NCBI GenBank assembly: GCA_023266215.1
Contig: JAHFRQ010000003.1
Coordinates: forward strand, 62,001-126,000
Reading direction: 5' to 3'
Source: Gammaproteobacteria bacterium
Lineage (GTDB): Bacteria; Pseudomonadota; Gammaproteobacteria; Coxiellales; Coxiellaceae
Length of the DNA: 64,000 bases
How positions within the stretch are numbered: position 1 is the stretch's first letter; the number at the start of each line of letters is the position of its first letter. Shown one piece after another: positions 33,088-41,305 of the stretch. A program made the translations under genes and the position numbers. Below the pieces are notes generated by a model. That model searched no databases. It was given only the letters and a program-made list of their open reading frames with translations, and was not told where the DNA came from.

Positions 33088-33115
33088 ATTGTATATTAAA
33101 TATACATAAAGTCAA
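33088..33115 (-). promoter_or_regulatory. Promoter with 17-bp palindrome for the ankyrin-like gene
   Basis: Minus-strand TTGACT (complement of 33110-33115) and TACAAT (complement of 33088-33093), 16-bp spacer. TGTATATTAAATATACA (33090-33106), with 8-bp arms around one base, fills the spacer. It resembles but does not match a LexA box, because the spacing is odd-numbered and outer CTG/CAG are lacking. Confidence 0.55.
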
Positions 33116-33192
33116 CTATTTTTTATAATTTTAAGTAGCACTAAAGCGCCGAAAACCTTGCGGAAAGTAAGCGTTCCAGCGTTTTTCGATTT

Positions 33193-34197
33193 TTATCCAA
33201 TTTCTTGGATGGACCATCGCGCCTTTACATCACAATTTAACGGATCTTTTTCGCCACGCGATAATCTTAAAAAACCGTTATAAGCTACCATCGCAGCGTT
33301 ATCTGTACAAAATGCTAAACGAGGGAAAAAAACGCGGTTATTTTTTTCCACTAGCGCTTCTGATAATTTTCTTAATTTTATATTTGCGCTCACACCACCT
33401 GCAATAACCAATTGATTGCAATTTGTTTCTGTTAAAGCACGCTGTGATTTTTTAATTAAAGTTTCAATGACGGCCATTTCAAAAGAAGCAGCAATATCTT
33501 TTTTGGTTTGCTCATCTGGATTTAATGCGCGAACTAAATTAGAAACACTGGTTTTTAATCCGCTAAAACTAAAATCACAATTCGGTTTATCGATCATGGG
33601 GCGCGGAAAATCAAATCTTGTCGCATCGCCCTGCTTTGCAAATTGAGCGAGCGCAGCACCATTGGGATATTCTAAACCCAATAATTTTGCTGTTTTATCA
33701 AATGCTTCACCGGCTGCGTCATCTAGAGTTTCACCTAATAAAATATAGTCGCCATAGTGTTTGGCTAATAATAAACCGGTGTGTCCGCCTGAAACTAATA
33801 AAGTGACAAATGGATAAGTAGGTTTTTGATCTTCTAGCATTGCAGCCATAATATGAGATTCTAAATGATGCGTGCCAATACTGGGAATATTAAGCGAAAA
33901 AGCCAAGCTCCTTGCAACTGATGATCCCACCATTAACGCGCCAATTAAACCAGGTCCGCGCGTATAAGCAATGGCGGATAACTCTTTTAAATCTGCATGA
34001 TGGTTTTTGAGTAATGTTTTAATCAACGGTAATAATTTTTGAATGTGATCGCGTGATGCTAATTCCGGCACCACGCCACCATATATTTTGTGCAGATCTG
34101 TTTGATTGAAAATAAGCTGTCCGAGCACTCCCTGCTGCGCATCATACAGCGCAACTGCAGTGTCGTCGCATGATGTTTCGATGCCCAATATTTTCAA
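33193..34197 (-). CDS. tsaD: tRNA N6-adenosine threonylcarbamoyltransferase
   Basis: A 334-residue ASKHA-fold enzyme that attaches threonylcarbamoyl to A37 of ANN-decoding tRNAs, with TsaB and TsaE. KILGIETSCDDTAVALYD opens the fold, metal ligands are in HHLESH (His111, His115), and LVSGGHTGLL, LGETLDDAAGEAFDK and CTDNAAMVAYNG follow. The start codon is TTG at 34197, fixed by homology since the protein begins exactly at the conserved position. The only ribosome-site-like sequence, GTGAGGGT, belongs to the REP-like repeat directly upstream. Confidence 0.93.
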   Translation of the reverse strand: MKILGIETSCDDTAVALYDAQQGVLGQLIFNQTDLHKIYGGVVPELASRDHIQKLLPLIKTLLKNHHADLKELSAIAYTRGPGLIGALMVGSSVARSLAFSLNIPSIGTHHLESHIMAAMLEDQKPTYPFVTLLVSGGHTGLLLAKHYGDYILLGETLDDAAGEAFDKTAKLLGLEYPNGAALAQFAKQGDATRFDFPRPMIDKPNCDFSFSGLKTSVSNLVRALNPDEQTKKDIAASFEMAVIETLIKKSQRALTETNCNQLVIAGGVSANIKLRKLSEALVEKNNRVFFPRLAFCTDNAAMVAYNGFLRLSRGEKDPLNCDVKARWSIQEIG

Positions 34198-34200
34198 AAG

Positions 34201-34234
34201 ACCCTCACCCTAACCCTCTCCCGTGAGAGAGGGG
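34201..34234. repeat. REP-like palindromic repeat, copy 3, abutting the tsaD start
   Basis: ACCCTCACCCTAACCCTCTC then CCGTGAGAGAGGGG. The stem CCCTCTC (34214-34220) pairs with GAGAGGG (34227-34233). Its distal end lies 3 nt before the TTG start of tsaD, so the GTGAGGGT of the repeat (minus strand) is the apparent Shine-Dalgarno sequence. Confidence 0.85.
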
Positions 34235-34242
34235 ATTTAAAA

Positions 34243-35229
34243 TTAAATTAACCCAAGCTCTTTTACTGCATCTCTTTCGTGGCGCAATTCTTCAAGTGAT
34301 AAATTAATCTTTGCTTTTCCAAAATCATTTTGATTAAAGCCTTCGATAATTTTAACAACGCCATTTTGTGTTCTGCAAGGGAATGAAAATATTAAGCCCT
34401 TATCAATACCGTATTCGCCATTCGAGTATCTTGCAATTGAAAATACTTTATTCTCTGGCGTGTTGTGATGCAATGCTGCAACAGAATCAATTGCTGCATT
34501 TGCAGCAGAGGCTGCAGAAGAGGCGCCGCGCGCTTCAATGACTGCCGCGCCGCGTTGTTGAATCATCGGAATAAAAGTGTTGGCAATCCATTTTTCATCC
34601 TGAATAACATCAGCGGCAGGTTTATTATTAATTTTTGTATTGTACACATCGGGATATTGTGTTGAAGAATGATTTCCCCAAATAATCATATCGCTCACAT
34701 CAGAAACCCGCACACCTGCTTTGATGGCAAGCTGCGTTGTCGCGCGATTTTGGTCTAACATGGTCATTGCAAAAAAACGATCGTGCGGAATATCTTTTGC
34801 GTTATGCATAGCAATTAAGCAATTGGTATTGCATGGATTCCCAACGACAAATACTTTAACATCAGAAGCGGCGTGATCATTAATGGCTTTGCCTTGTGGC
34901 TTAAAAATTTCGCCATTGGCTTTTAATAAATCAGAGCGCTCCATGCCCTTTTTACGCGGCATAGATCCTACTAAAATAGCATAATTAGCGTCTTTCATCG
35001 CGATATTAACATCGTCTGTTGCAATTACATTGCGTAATAATGGAAATGCACAATCTTCTAATTCCATTACGACACCACGCAAGGTCGGCAATGCTGGCGT
35101 GATTTCTAATAATTGTAATTCAATCGGCGTGTCTAAACCAAAAACATGGCCCGATGCTAAGCGAAATAATAAAGCATACCCAATTTGACCTGCAGCACCT
35201 GTTACCACTACTTTTAATGATTTTTTCAT
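34243..35229 (-). CDS. mdh: Malate dehydrogenase, NAD-dependent
   Basis: A 328-residue enzyme of the LDH/MDH-type 2 subgroup. [19 protein letters not shown] is the NAD motif; substrate arginines lie in [13 protein letters not shown] (Arg92, Arg98), catalytic Asp159 in TMLDQNRA and His187 in [12 protein letters not shown]. It interconverts malate and oxaloacetate in the TCA cycle. AGGAGA precedes the ATG, which overlaps the nudE stop by one base (TGATG). Confidence 0.95.
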   Translation of the reverse strand: MKKSLKVVVTGAAGQIGYALLFRLASGHVFGLDTPIELQLLEITPALPTLRGVVMELEDCAFPLLRNVIATDDVNIAMKDANYAILVGSMPRKKGMERSDLLKANGEIFKPQGKAINDHAASDVKVFVVGNPCNTNCLIAMHNAKDIPHDRFFAMTMLDQNRATTQLAIKAGVRVSDVSDMIIWGNHSSTQYPDVYNTKINNKPAADVIQDEKWIANTFIPMIQQRGAAVIEARGASSAASAANAAIDSVAALHHNTPENKVFSIARYSNGEYGIDKGLIFSFPCRTQNGVVKIIEGFNQNDFGKAKINLSLEELRHERDAVKELGLI

Positions 35230-35783
35230 CAGCTTCTCCTGTTGGTTTTCATTCTGTCAACTAATAATAATGCCGCGATACTTCTCGACTCGTAAAATTC
35301 TGGATGCGTTAATAATGCGTCGATATCTGAAAATTTCCAAGGAATGACCTCTATTTCTTCAGGTTCATCGCCGGGTATTTTTTTTGGGTACAAATCTTCT
35401 GCTAATACAATATCCATTTTAGTATGAACGTAGGCTGGCGATAAACTCATGTGCATTAAATATGTTAATTTACGCGAACCGTAACCCGCCTCTTCCATTA
35501 ATTCACGATCCGCTGCTTTTAAAATATTTTCGTCTTTGTTGATCGCGCCTTTTGGAAATCCTAAAATATAATTTTCACATGCCGGCGCATATTCGCGAAT
35601 TAATAAAAAAGTATCTTGATCTAATACAGGCACAATTAATACCGCACCATAACTGCTGGTTGTGACTTGTTCGAATATGCGCTCTTGCCCGTTGTCAAAA
35701 CGCGTACGCGTCTCAACTACCGTAAAGATGCGAGATTGCAATAATATTCTACTGTCTATAATGTTTGGCTTTGACATGCCCAT
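35229..35783 (-). CDS. nudE: ADP-sugar/ADP-compound Nudix hydrolase (NudE-like)
   Basis: A 184-residue Nudix protein. The Nudix box is complete: [20 protein letters not shown] then AGYG (G-x5-E-x7-REUxEExGU). [11 protein letters not shown] and the [19 protein letters not shown] stretch fit NudE, which hydrolyses ADP-ribose, Ap3A and NADH. The start may be the ATG at 35783 or that at 35777; both overlap the L,D-transpeptidase gene. Translationally coupled to mdh. Confidence 0.82.
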   Translation of the reverse strand: MGMSKPNIIDSRILLQSRIFTVVETRTRFDNGQERIFEQVTTSSYGAVLIVPVLDQDTFLLIREYAPACENYILGFPKGAINKDENILKAADRELMEEAGYGSRKLTYLMHMSLSPAYVHTKMDIVLAEDLYPKKIPGDEPEEIEVIPWKFSDIDALLTHPEFYESRSIAALLLVDRMKTNRRS

Positions 35784-36552
35784 ACGCCTTTTTCATATCT
35801 GCCACGGTAATCATTCTGTAATCATTGGTTACAACAACGTAAGTACCAATTTGTGCAAAATCTTCATTAAGCCATTTTGCATCATCGTGAAATAAGCGAA
35901 TGCAGCCACCACTGCGATTAATAAATCCTGATACGGTTGAATAATGCAATGCTTCACCCGCATGAAAATACATACAATAAGGCATTGATGCGCCGCCATC
36001 TGTTTCAATTGGAAATTCATTGGAAACACAGTCTTTGCCTTCCATGCGATAAATTTTAAAATAGCCAAGCGTGGTTTTGCACGATGTATCCGTGTCAGCG
36101 CACGTTGTTGCGCCAGAACTTTCAGGACCCCAATAAATTAAATTACCTTGCGCGTCATAAGCACCAAAAGCAAATAAATGCAAATCAACCAAAATTAATT
36201 TTTTACCCAGCGTGTCAAAATGTTTTGGCATAGGAGATAATGACATATAAGAAACTTCGGATAAATTATCCGGCACTACAATCCAATTGCGATACATTAA
36301 AGCAACGTCAGTGCGGTTTAACCGCATCTCTTTTTCACGATTTTGAAAATTGGGAAACATAGTATACCAATTGTCATTGATAGTTACCGCGCGGCAAGTA
36401 TAACCAGGATAATTACAAAGCGATTTTCCATAATGCCCCGTGCTTGCCGCCGCTTCTTCTGCTGCAAATTGCTCGGGATGAATATCATGATCTGTAAATG
36501 CAAACGCAGAAACAGAAAACAACAATAGTATGAATATGCGAATAATTGACAA
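35749..36552 (-). CDS. Secreted L,D-transpeptidase (YkuD domain)
   Basis: A 267-residue exported protein; signal peptide MSIIRIFILLLFSVSAFA. The C-terminal half is a YkuD domain with the nucleophile Cys217 in NRSGGCIRLFHDDAKWL and a His upstream (MYFHAGEALHYS, His197 or His203). A segment with several cysteines (CADTDTSCKTT) may form a disulfide. Such enzymes make 3-3 peptidoglycan cross-links or attach proteins to the wall. The Ser-Gly-Gly-Cys form of the usual [S/T]HGC motif is a variation. First gene before nudE and mdh, with 35-nt overlap to nudE. Confidence 0.8.
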   Translation of the reverse strand: MSIIRIFILLLFSVSAFAFTDHDIHPEQFAAEEAAASTGHYGKSLCNYPGYTCRAVTINDNWYTMFPNFQNREKEMRLNRTDVALMYRNWIVVPDNLSEVSYMSLSPMPKHFDTLGKKLILVDLHLFAFGAYDAQGNLIYWGPESSGATTCADTDTSCKTTLGYFKIYRMEGKDCVSNEFPIETDGGASMPYCMYFHAGEALHYSTVSGFINRSGGCIRLFHDDAKWLNEDFAQIGTYVVVTNDYRMITVADMKKAYGHVKAKHYRQ

Positions 36553-36627
36553 TGTAAAACTACCTAAGTTTAATGACCGTAGCGTGGTATTATACCGATC
36601 ATACTTAAAGATGCGAATATAATTTAT

Positions 36628-37767
36628 ATGTTTTTGCCACCGATCAGTTTATACATCCATATTCCTTGGTGCATCAAAAAATGCCCGTATTGCGATTTTA
36701 ATTCGCATGCGCAAAAAGGCGAAATTCCCGAAAAAGCCTATATTGATCAATTGATAGTAGATTTAAAGACACAGTTGTTATATCTACAAAACCGCCCTAT
36801 TCACAGCATTTTTATCGGTGGCGGTACGCCCAGCCTCTTCTCACCTGCAGCTTACGCTCAGTTATTCAAAGCGTTACGAGCCTATCTTAGTATCTCAGAT
36901 GAGATAGAAATTACGCTTGAAGCCAATCCCGGCGCAATTGATGCTGAAAAATTTAAAGGGTATTTTGACGCCGGGATTAATCGATTATCCATCGGTGTTC
37001 AAAGCTTTCAGAATACCCAGCTTAAAAAACTGGGTCGCATTCATGAATCAGATCAAGCCCGCGATGCTGTTTTATTAGCAAGGCAAGCGGGCTTCAAAAG
37101 AATTAATATTGATTTGATGTTTGGCTTGCCAGATCAATCCATTGATGACGCATTATTTGATTTAACAGAAGCCACAACATTACAGCCAACCCATATTTCA
37201 TGGTATCAGCTCACCATCGAGCCCAATACTTTTTTTCATCGTTTTCCGCCGACGCTGCCAGATGACGATATTCGATTTGAAATACAAAAAGCAGGACAAG
37301 ATTTTTTAGCGAAAAGTTGTTTTAAGCAATATGAAATTTCAGCTTATGCCATTAGTCCAAAAGAGCAATCACAGCATAATTTAAATTATTGGCTGTTTGG
37401 TGATTACTTTGGGATTGGCGCAGGCGCGCATGCAAAATTGACCAACCTAAAAAATTCTCAAATGATCAGAAGATCAAACAAAAAACATCCGACGCAATAT
37501 TTACAAGCCACTGAGAATAATTTATTTGAAGAAAAAATAATTTCTCAATCAGAATTACCACTTGAATTTATGATGAATATTTTGCGTTTAAATCAAGCTA
37601 TCCCCGTTGAATTATTTACAAGCAGAACGGGTTTAAATTTAAATGTTATTCAGAAGCAATTAGATCAAGCAGAAAAGCTAAATTTACTATTCATTAAAAA
37701 CAATGCTTTTAATTTAACCCAAAGGGGTCGATTGTTTTTAAATGATGTTTTGGAATTATTTCTTTAA
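36628..37767 (+). CDS. hemW: Radical SAM heme chaperone HemW
   Basis: A 379-residue radical SAM protein. The cluster motif CxxxCxxC is at Cys15, Cys19 and Cys22 (HIPWCIKKCPYCDFNSHA), followed by FIGGGTPSLFSP and EITLEANPGAID. The additional Cys found in true coproporphyrinogen oxidase HemN is absent, and the GIGAGAHAKLT stretch near 265 fits HemW. It inserts heme into respiratory proteins. Usually next to rdgB, here it stands alone. Confidence 0.9.
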   Translation: MFLPPISLYIHIPWCIKKCPYCDFNSHAQKGEIPEKAYIDQLIVDLKTQLLYLQNRPIHSIFIGGGTPSLFSPAAYAQLFKALRAYLSISDEIEITLEANPGAIDAEKFKGYFDAGINRLSIGVQSFQNTQLKKLGRIHESDQARDAVLLARQAGFKRINIDLMFGLPDQSIDDALFDLTEATTLQPTHISWYQLTIEPNTFFHRFPPTLPDDDIRFEIQKAGQDFLAKSCFKQYEISAYAISPKEQSQHNLNYWLFGDYFGIGAGAHAKLTNLKNSQMIRRSNKKHPTQYLQATENNLFEEKIISQSELPLEFMMNILRLNQAIPVELFTSRTGLNLNVIQKQLDQAEKLNLLFIKNNAFNLTQRGRLFLNDVLELFL

Positions 37768-37851
37768 AATACCCGTTTTACGAGGTTCGCTTTTCGTTTT
37801 TGTGGCGTATACTCAGATCCATTTTACAAACACCAACTTCAAGAGACTGCT

Positions 37852-38523
37852 ATGAGCGATGTTTTGTCAATCTATTTGGATGAATCGGGTGATCTTGGAT
37901 TCAATTTTGCAAACAAGGGAACTCCACGTTATTTTATTATTGGATTGCTCGTTTGTGAAAACAAATCTGCAATTAATCAATTTAAAAAGGCGGTTGAGCG
38001 AACGCTTAAAAACAAAGTTAAAACCAGCGATGGCGGATCAAGAGAACTGAAAGGAAGTAATAGCACTTTAGCAATCAAGAAATATTTTTATAAGCACGCA
38101 GAAGAATCAAAGGATTGGCATGTTTACGGCATTGTTCTTGATAAACATAAATTAAAGAATAAAACCCAATCATTGCCTCATGAAAATAAAATCTATAATT
38201 ACCTGACCAGAGAAATATTAGCACGAGTCAGCCTTGAAGCGATAAAATCACGATTCGTTTTAGTTGTTGACAAGGGAAAAGGGAGGCATGGTATGAGCGA
38301 GTTCAATAAGTATATTGCAACTCACCTTGAAGCAAGAATGCCTTTGAATGTTTTGCGAAACATTTCTCATGAGGAGTCGCATAAAAACCCCATGCTTCAG
38401 GCGGTTGATATGTTTTGCTGGGGCATAAGAAAATTTTACGAGCACAAAGACAATTCATGGATTTCAGTTTACGAAAACAGGCTAACGCTGATCGAAGAGA
38501 ATAATTTCACAGACATAAAATAA
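37852..38523 (+). CDS. DUF3800 protein
   Basis: A 223-residue protein of the DUF3800 family, thought to have an RNase H-like fold. The conserved acidic motif is YLDESGDLGF (Asp10, Glu11, Asp14), followed by FIIGLLVC, FVLVVDKGK and the C-terminal MLQAVDMFCWGI. These match the expected metal-binding residues of a nuclease; activity has not been defined for the family as far as I know. Members are frequent in mobile or defence-type contexts and lie near conserved RNA structures. A structured RNA candidate begins at its stop codon. Confidence 0.85.
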   Translation: MSDVLSIYLDESGDLGFNFANKGTPRYFIIGLLVCENKSAINQFKKAVERTLKNKVKTSDGGSRELKGSNSTLAIKKYFYKHAEESKDWHVYGIVLDKHKLKNKTQSLPHENKIYNYLTREILARVSLEAIKSRFVLVVDKGKGRHGMSEFNKYIATHLEARMPLNVLRNISHEESHKNPMLQAVDMFCWGIRKFYEHKDNSWISVYENRLTLIEENNFTDIK

Positions 38524-38609
38524 AGACGGCCCCTAAAATGTCTGATTCTTGCTTTCTATGCCAACCAACGGAAGGGATCCAGCAAGCACACAGTAGGTCT
38601 TACCCGTCT
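38524..38609 (+). ncRNA. Structured RNA candidate behind the DUF3800 gene
   Basis: Outer stem AGACGG (38524-38529) with CCGTCT (38604-38609); inner stem CTTGCT (38548-38553) with AGCAAG (38581-38586); the inner loop contains a further GGA...TCC pairing (38571-38580). Several conserved RNA motifs named after DUF3800 have been published (Weinberg and co-workers, 2017), so a member of that group is plausible. The strand is taken from the gene. A short open frame across this stretch (38538-38744) is not convincing as protein. Confidence 0.45.
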
Positions 38610-38662
38610 AACAATAATTATACTTCAGAAAAAAAAAAGATCAAGAAAAAGATAGTATTTTT

Positions 38663-39490
38663 TCACGAGCAAGCGAAAAATCTCACCAAATACCCACCAA
38701 ACTTCCTGATATTCAACACGCCGGTATCTAGCATTAAATACTGACCCTTAATGCCTAATAATTTTCCCGTAATATGAGATGTTTTATCAAATGATAAAGA
38801 TTTTATGATTGTAGGATATTCCAAAACGGGATAATTTATTTTAGTTATGTTCTGATTATCTAATAAAATTATTTGATTGTGATATTTATTTAAAATATTT
38901 TCCAGTGATTTCTTTGAATCCATTAGTAATTTATTTTTTAAAGCAATTAAATCAATATCCGCTATATTATTTTTAAGCATATCACGCCAATTCGTTCTGT
39001 CTGATACAAATTGCTTTAATGCTACTTCGATCAAACCACATTGATAGCGATTTTGTGTTTCAAAAATCGGGAGTGCTTGCGCCGCGCCTTGATCAATCCA
39101 TCGTGTTGGCATTTGCGTTAAGCGCGTAATCCCTACTTTTAAACCCGTTGAATTGGCCAAATACACAATCTGTTTTTGATGACACTGCGCGTGCGCCCAA
39201 TCATTTTCAGGGCACTTTCCTGTTTCCACTAAGCATTTTTCAGGGAATAACTGGCAATTATTGCATTCGTTAATGCGCTGCATACAAGGAAAACAAAAGC
39301 CTTGCTGAAAGCTTTTTGGCGTTTTTCGGCCGCATTGAATACAGTTGATTTCATTTAAAAATTCTACTGTAATATCTTTATTTAAAAATTGATTTAAATT
39401 AAAGCTTTCTTGATCCAATATAAATTCATATTGAACAGGATCTGCTAATTGCGTTCGCATTTTTCGCAAAAAGCCCAGTTTTTCTGTCAT
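38663..39490 (-). CDS. DUF2797 protein with cysteine-rich segments
   Basis: A 275-residue protein matching the DUF2797 family: residues 48-105 hold paired cysteines ([35 protein letters not shown]) that probably bind zinc. [20 protein letters not shown] and [11 protein letters not shown] form a GIY-YIG-like core (VYLA...KVGITR). The function is unknown. It overlaps the ferredoxin gene by 4 nt (ATGA) and is last in the fabV operon. Confidence 0.8.
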   Translation of the reverse strand: MTEKLGFLRKMRTQLADPVQYEFILDQESFNLNQFLNKDITVEFLNEINCIQCGRKTPKSFQQGFCFPCMQRINECNNCQLFPEKCLVETGKCPENDWAHAQCHQKQIVYLANSTGLKVGITRLTQMPTRWIDQGAAQALPIFETQNRYQCGLIEVALKQFVSDRTNWRDMLKNNIADIDLIALKNKLLMDSKKSLENILNKYHNQIILLDNQNITKINYPVLEYPTIIKSLSFDKTSHITGKLLGIKGQYLMLDTGVLNIRKFGGYLVRFFACS

Positions 39491-39828
39491 GTTGATTGCC
39501 CAGAGCGCGCAATGATATACTCTTCAACGGGTTTTCCCAATATAAAATGCTCTTGAATAATTCTTTCTAAAACAGCTGGCGTGCAATTGCGATACCAAAT
39601 ACCATCCGGATAAACAACGGCGATCGGACCGTCAGAGCAAACTCTCAAACAATTTGCTTTCGTGCGATAAATACCACCCTCGCCCGTTAGTTTTAATTCG
39701 TTTAATCTATGCTTTAAATATTCCCACGATTCCAAACCCGCTTCACGTAAGCAACAATTGGGCTTCGTTTGGTCGCAGCATAAAAAAATATGATGCCGAA
39801 TTTTATTAATACACAACGCATCGATCAT
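39487..39828 (-). CDS. Thioredoxin-fold [2Fe-2S] ferredoxin
   Basis: A 113-residue protein. [14 protein letters not shown] and [20 protein letters not shown] hold the four cluster cysteines in the arrangement of the thioredoxin-like [2Fe-2S] ferredoxins (related to the NuoE C-terminal domain). [17 protein letters not shown] continues the family pattern. It lies between fabV and the DUF2797 gene, 12 nt after fabV, but electron partners are unknown. Confidence 0.85.
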   Translation of the reverse strand: MIDALCINKIRHHIFLCCDQTKPNCCLREAGLESWEYLKHRLNELKLTGEGGIYRTKANCLRVCSDGPIAVVYPDGIWYRNCTPAVLERIIQEHFILGKPVEEYIIARSGQST

Positions 39829-39840
39829 TGTTATTCGTTC

Positions 39841-41040
39841 TCATTCGTTCTCAATAGAAGGTATGTGCACTTGAATATCAACGTCTTCTTTATAATTTAC
39901 GCCATCAATTTCAAATCCAAATAATTTATAAAAATCTTTTTTATAACCTGCCAGATCCGATAGATCATGGATATTATCAGTTGAAATTGTTGACCAAATT
40001 GTTGAGATTAATTGCTGAACGTCAGGCTGCATTTCAAGATCATCAATGCGTATGCGCTGTTCTTTGTCAATTGGAATGGCTTGATCATCATAAACTAATT
40101 CATTCATGAGGCGATAAATTTGTTCGATGCAGCCTTCGTGCGTACCCTTTTCTTTCATGATTTTAAATAAAATAGACATGTAAAGCGGCACAACCGGAAT
40201 CGCTGAGCTCGCTTGTGTTACCAGTGCTTTATTCACTGAAACGAATGCGTGACCCTGTATATGTTTTAATTTTTCATTGAGTTGTTTTGCTGTCTTGAGT
40301 AAATCATCTTTTGCCTTTCCAATGGTGCCATTTTTATAAATTGCGTGTGTTAATTCTGGCCCGATATAACTATAAGCAAAAGTGATTGCTTTGTCAGATA
40401 GCAGATTTTCTTTTTGTAATAAATCAAGCCACATTACCCAATCTTCACCGCCCATGACCGCAATAGTGTCGTCAATTTCTTTTTGATCAGCCGGCTCAAT
40501 TGAAATTTCTGTCACGGTGCCGGTAAGTGGATCAACGGTTTTGTTTTTATAAGTAGTTCCGATGGGTTTTAAAGTGGAATTAAAGACTTCGCCAGTTTTA
40601 GGATGCGTTCTACGTGGCGAAGCTAAGCTGTAGATAATCAAATCTACGGAGCGTAAATCAGCGCGAATGAGTTCGATTGTTTTCTTTTTGATTTCATCTG
40701 AAAAGGCATCGCCATTGATGCTTTTGGCATAATAGCCATCTTGAAGCGCCATTCTTTCAAAGGCAGCTGTGTTGTACCAGCCTGCTGTTGCGGTGCGTTT
40801 ATCAGAAGCGGGTTTTTCGAAGGAGACGCCGATCGTTTTTGCGCCTGAGGCATAGGTTGCAACAATGCGTGAAGCCAAGCCATAGCCCGTGGATGCACCA
40901 ATAATCAAGACATTTTTGGGGCCATTTTGAATCCAGGATCGAGATTTCACATAATCAATTTGGGATTTAACGGATTGATAACAACCAATAGGATGCGCTG
41001 TTGTGCAGATAAATCCGCGGACTTTGGGTTCAACAATCAT
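39841..41040 (-). CDS. fabV: Enoyl-ACP/enoyl-CoA reductase FabV
   Basis: A 399-residue NADH-dependent reductase, the last step of each fatty-acid elongation cycle. VRGFICTTAHPIGCYQSVKS and LIIGASTGYGLASRIVATY (NAD motif) are typical, as are the catalytic YSYIGPELT and the following lysine region. FabV is a large short-chain dehydrogenase and is typically resistant to triclosan. Start at 41040 chosen for a strong AGGAGA; an upstream in-frame ATG lacks one. First gene of an operon with the ferredoxin and DUF2797 genes. Confidence 0.93.
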   Translation of the reverse strand: MIVEPKVRGFICTTAHPIGCYQSVKSQIDYVKSRSWIQNGPKNVLIIGASTGYGLASRIVATYASGAKTIGVSFEKPASDKRTATAGWYNTAAFERMALQDGYYAKSINGDAFSDEIKKKTIELIRADLRSVDLIIYSLASPRRTHPKTGEVFNSTLKPIGTTYKNKTVDPLTGTVTEISIEPADQKEIDDTIAVMGGEDWVMWLDLLQKENLLSDKAITFAYSYIGPELTHAIYKNGTIGKAKDDLLKTAKQLNEKLKHIQGHAFVSVNKALVTQASSAIPVVPLYMSILFKIMKEKGTHEGCIEQIYRLMNELVYDDQAIPIDKEQRIRIDDLEMQPDVQQLISTIWSTISTDNIHDLSDLAGYKKDFYKLFGFEIDGVNYKEDVDIQVHIPSIENE

Positions 41041-41131
41041 TAATCTCTCCTTAAGTTTCAAATGAAAATAAGTGTATCAATAATTCAGTGATATAATAAG
41101 TTTTTTCTAATAATCTTCTAGCCAATCAACC

Positions 41132-41160
41132 TTGATTCCGCTAGAATTCACGTCTTAAAT
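41132..41160 (+). promoter_or_regulatory. Promoter of the 4.5S RNA gene
   Basis: TTGATT (41132-41137), 17 bp, TTAAAT (41155-41160), placing the transcript start a few bases before the 5' end of the folded RNA. It may also serve dnaX downstream. Confidence 0.45.
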
Positions 41161-41172
41161 ATTGTTTTTAAA

Positions 41173-41288
41173 GGGGTAGCCATTTGGGTCACCTCACAGC
41201 GATGAATTGTGAACCCCGCCAGGCCCGGAAGGGAGCAACGGCAGCAACCGAATTGAGTGTGAGTTATGGCTTTTGTGGCTACCCTTTT
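41173..41288 (+). ncRNA. ffs: Signal recognition particle 4.5S RNA
   Basis: The ends GGGGTAGCCA and TGGCTACCC pair to close the hairpin. The conserved tip with GGCCCGGAAGGGAGCAACGG is the Ffh-binding helix 8 with its GGAA tetraloop. Size about 115 nt, as in E. coli. It guides membrane proteins to the translocon. The dnaX start is 18 nt downstream of the end, a common neighbourhood in gammaproteobacteria. Confidence 0.95.
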
Positions 41289-41305
41289 AAAAATACGGGA
41301 TTAAA

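Noticed and set aside
33090-33106. LexA box before the ankyrin-like gene
   Set aside because: The palindrome is 17 bp with an odd centre and lacks the outer CTG and CAG of a LexA box.
38538-38744. A 68-residue open frame behind the DUF3800 gene
   Set aside because: It overlaps the end of the convergent DUF2797 gene, has no ribosome site and covers the paired segments of the RNA candidate; no protein family is recognised.
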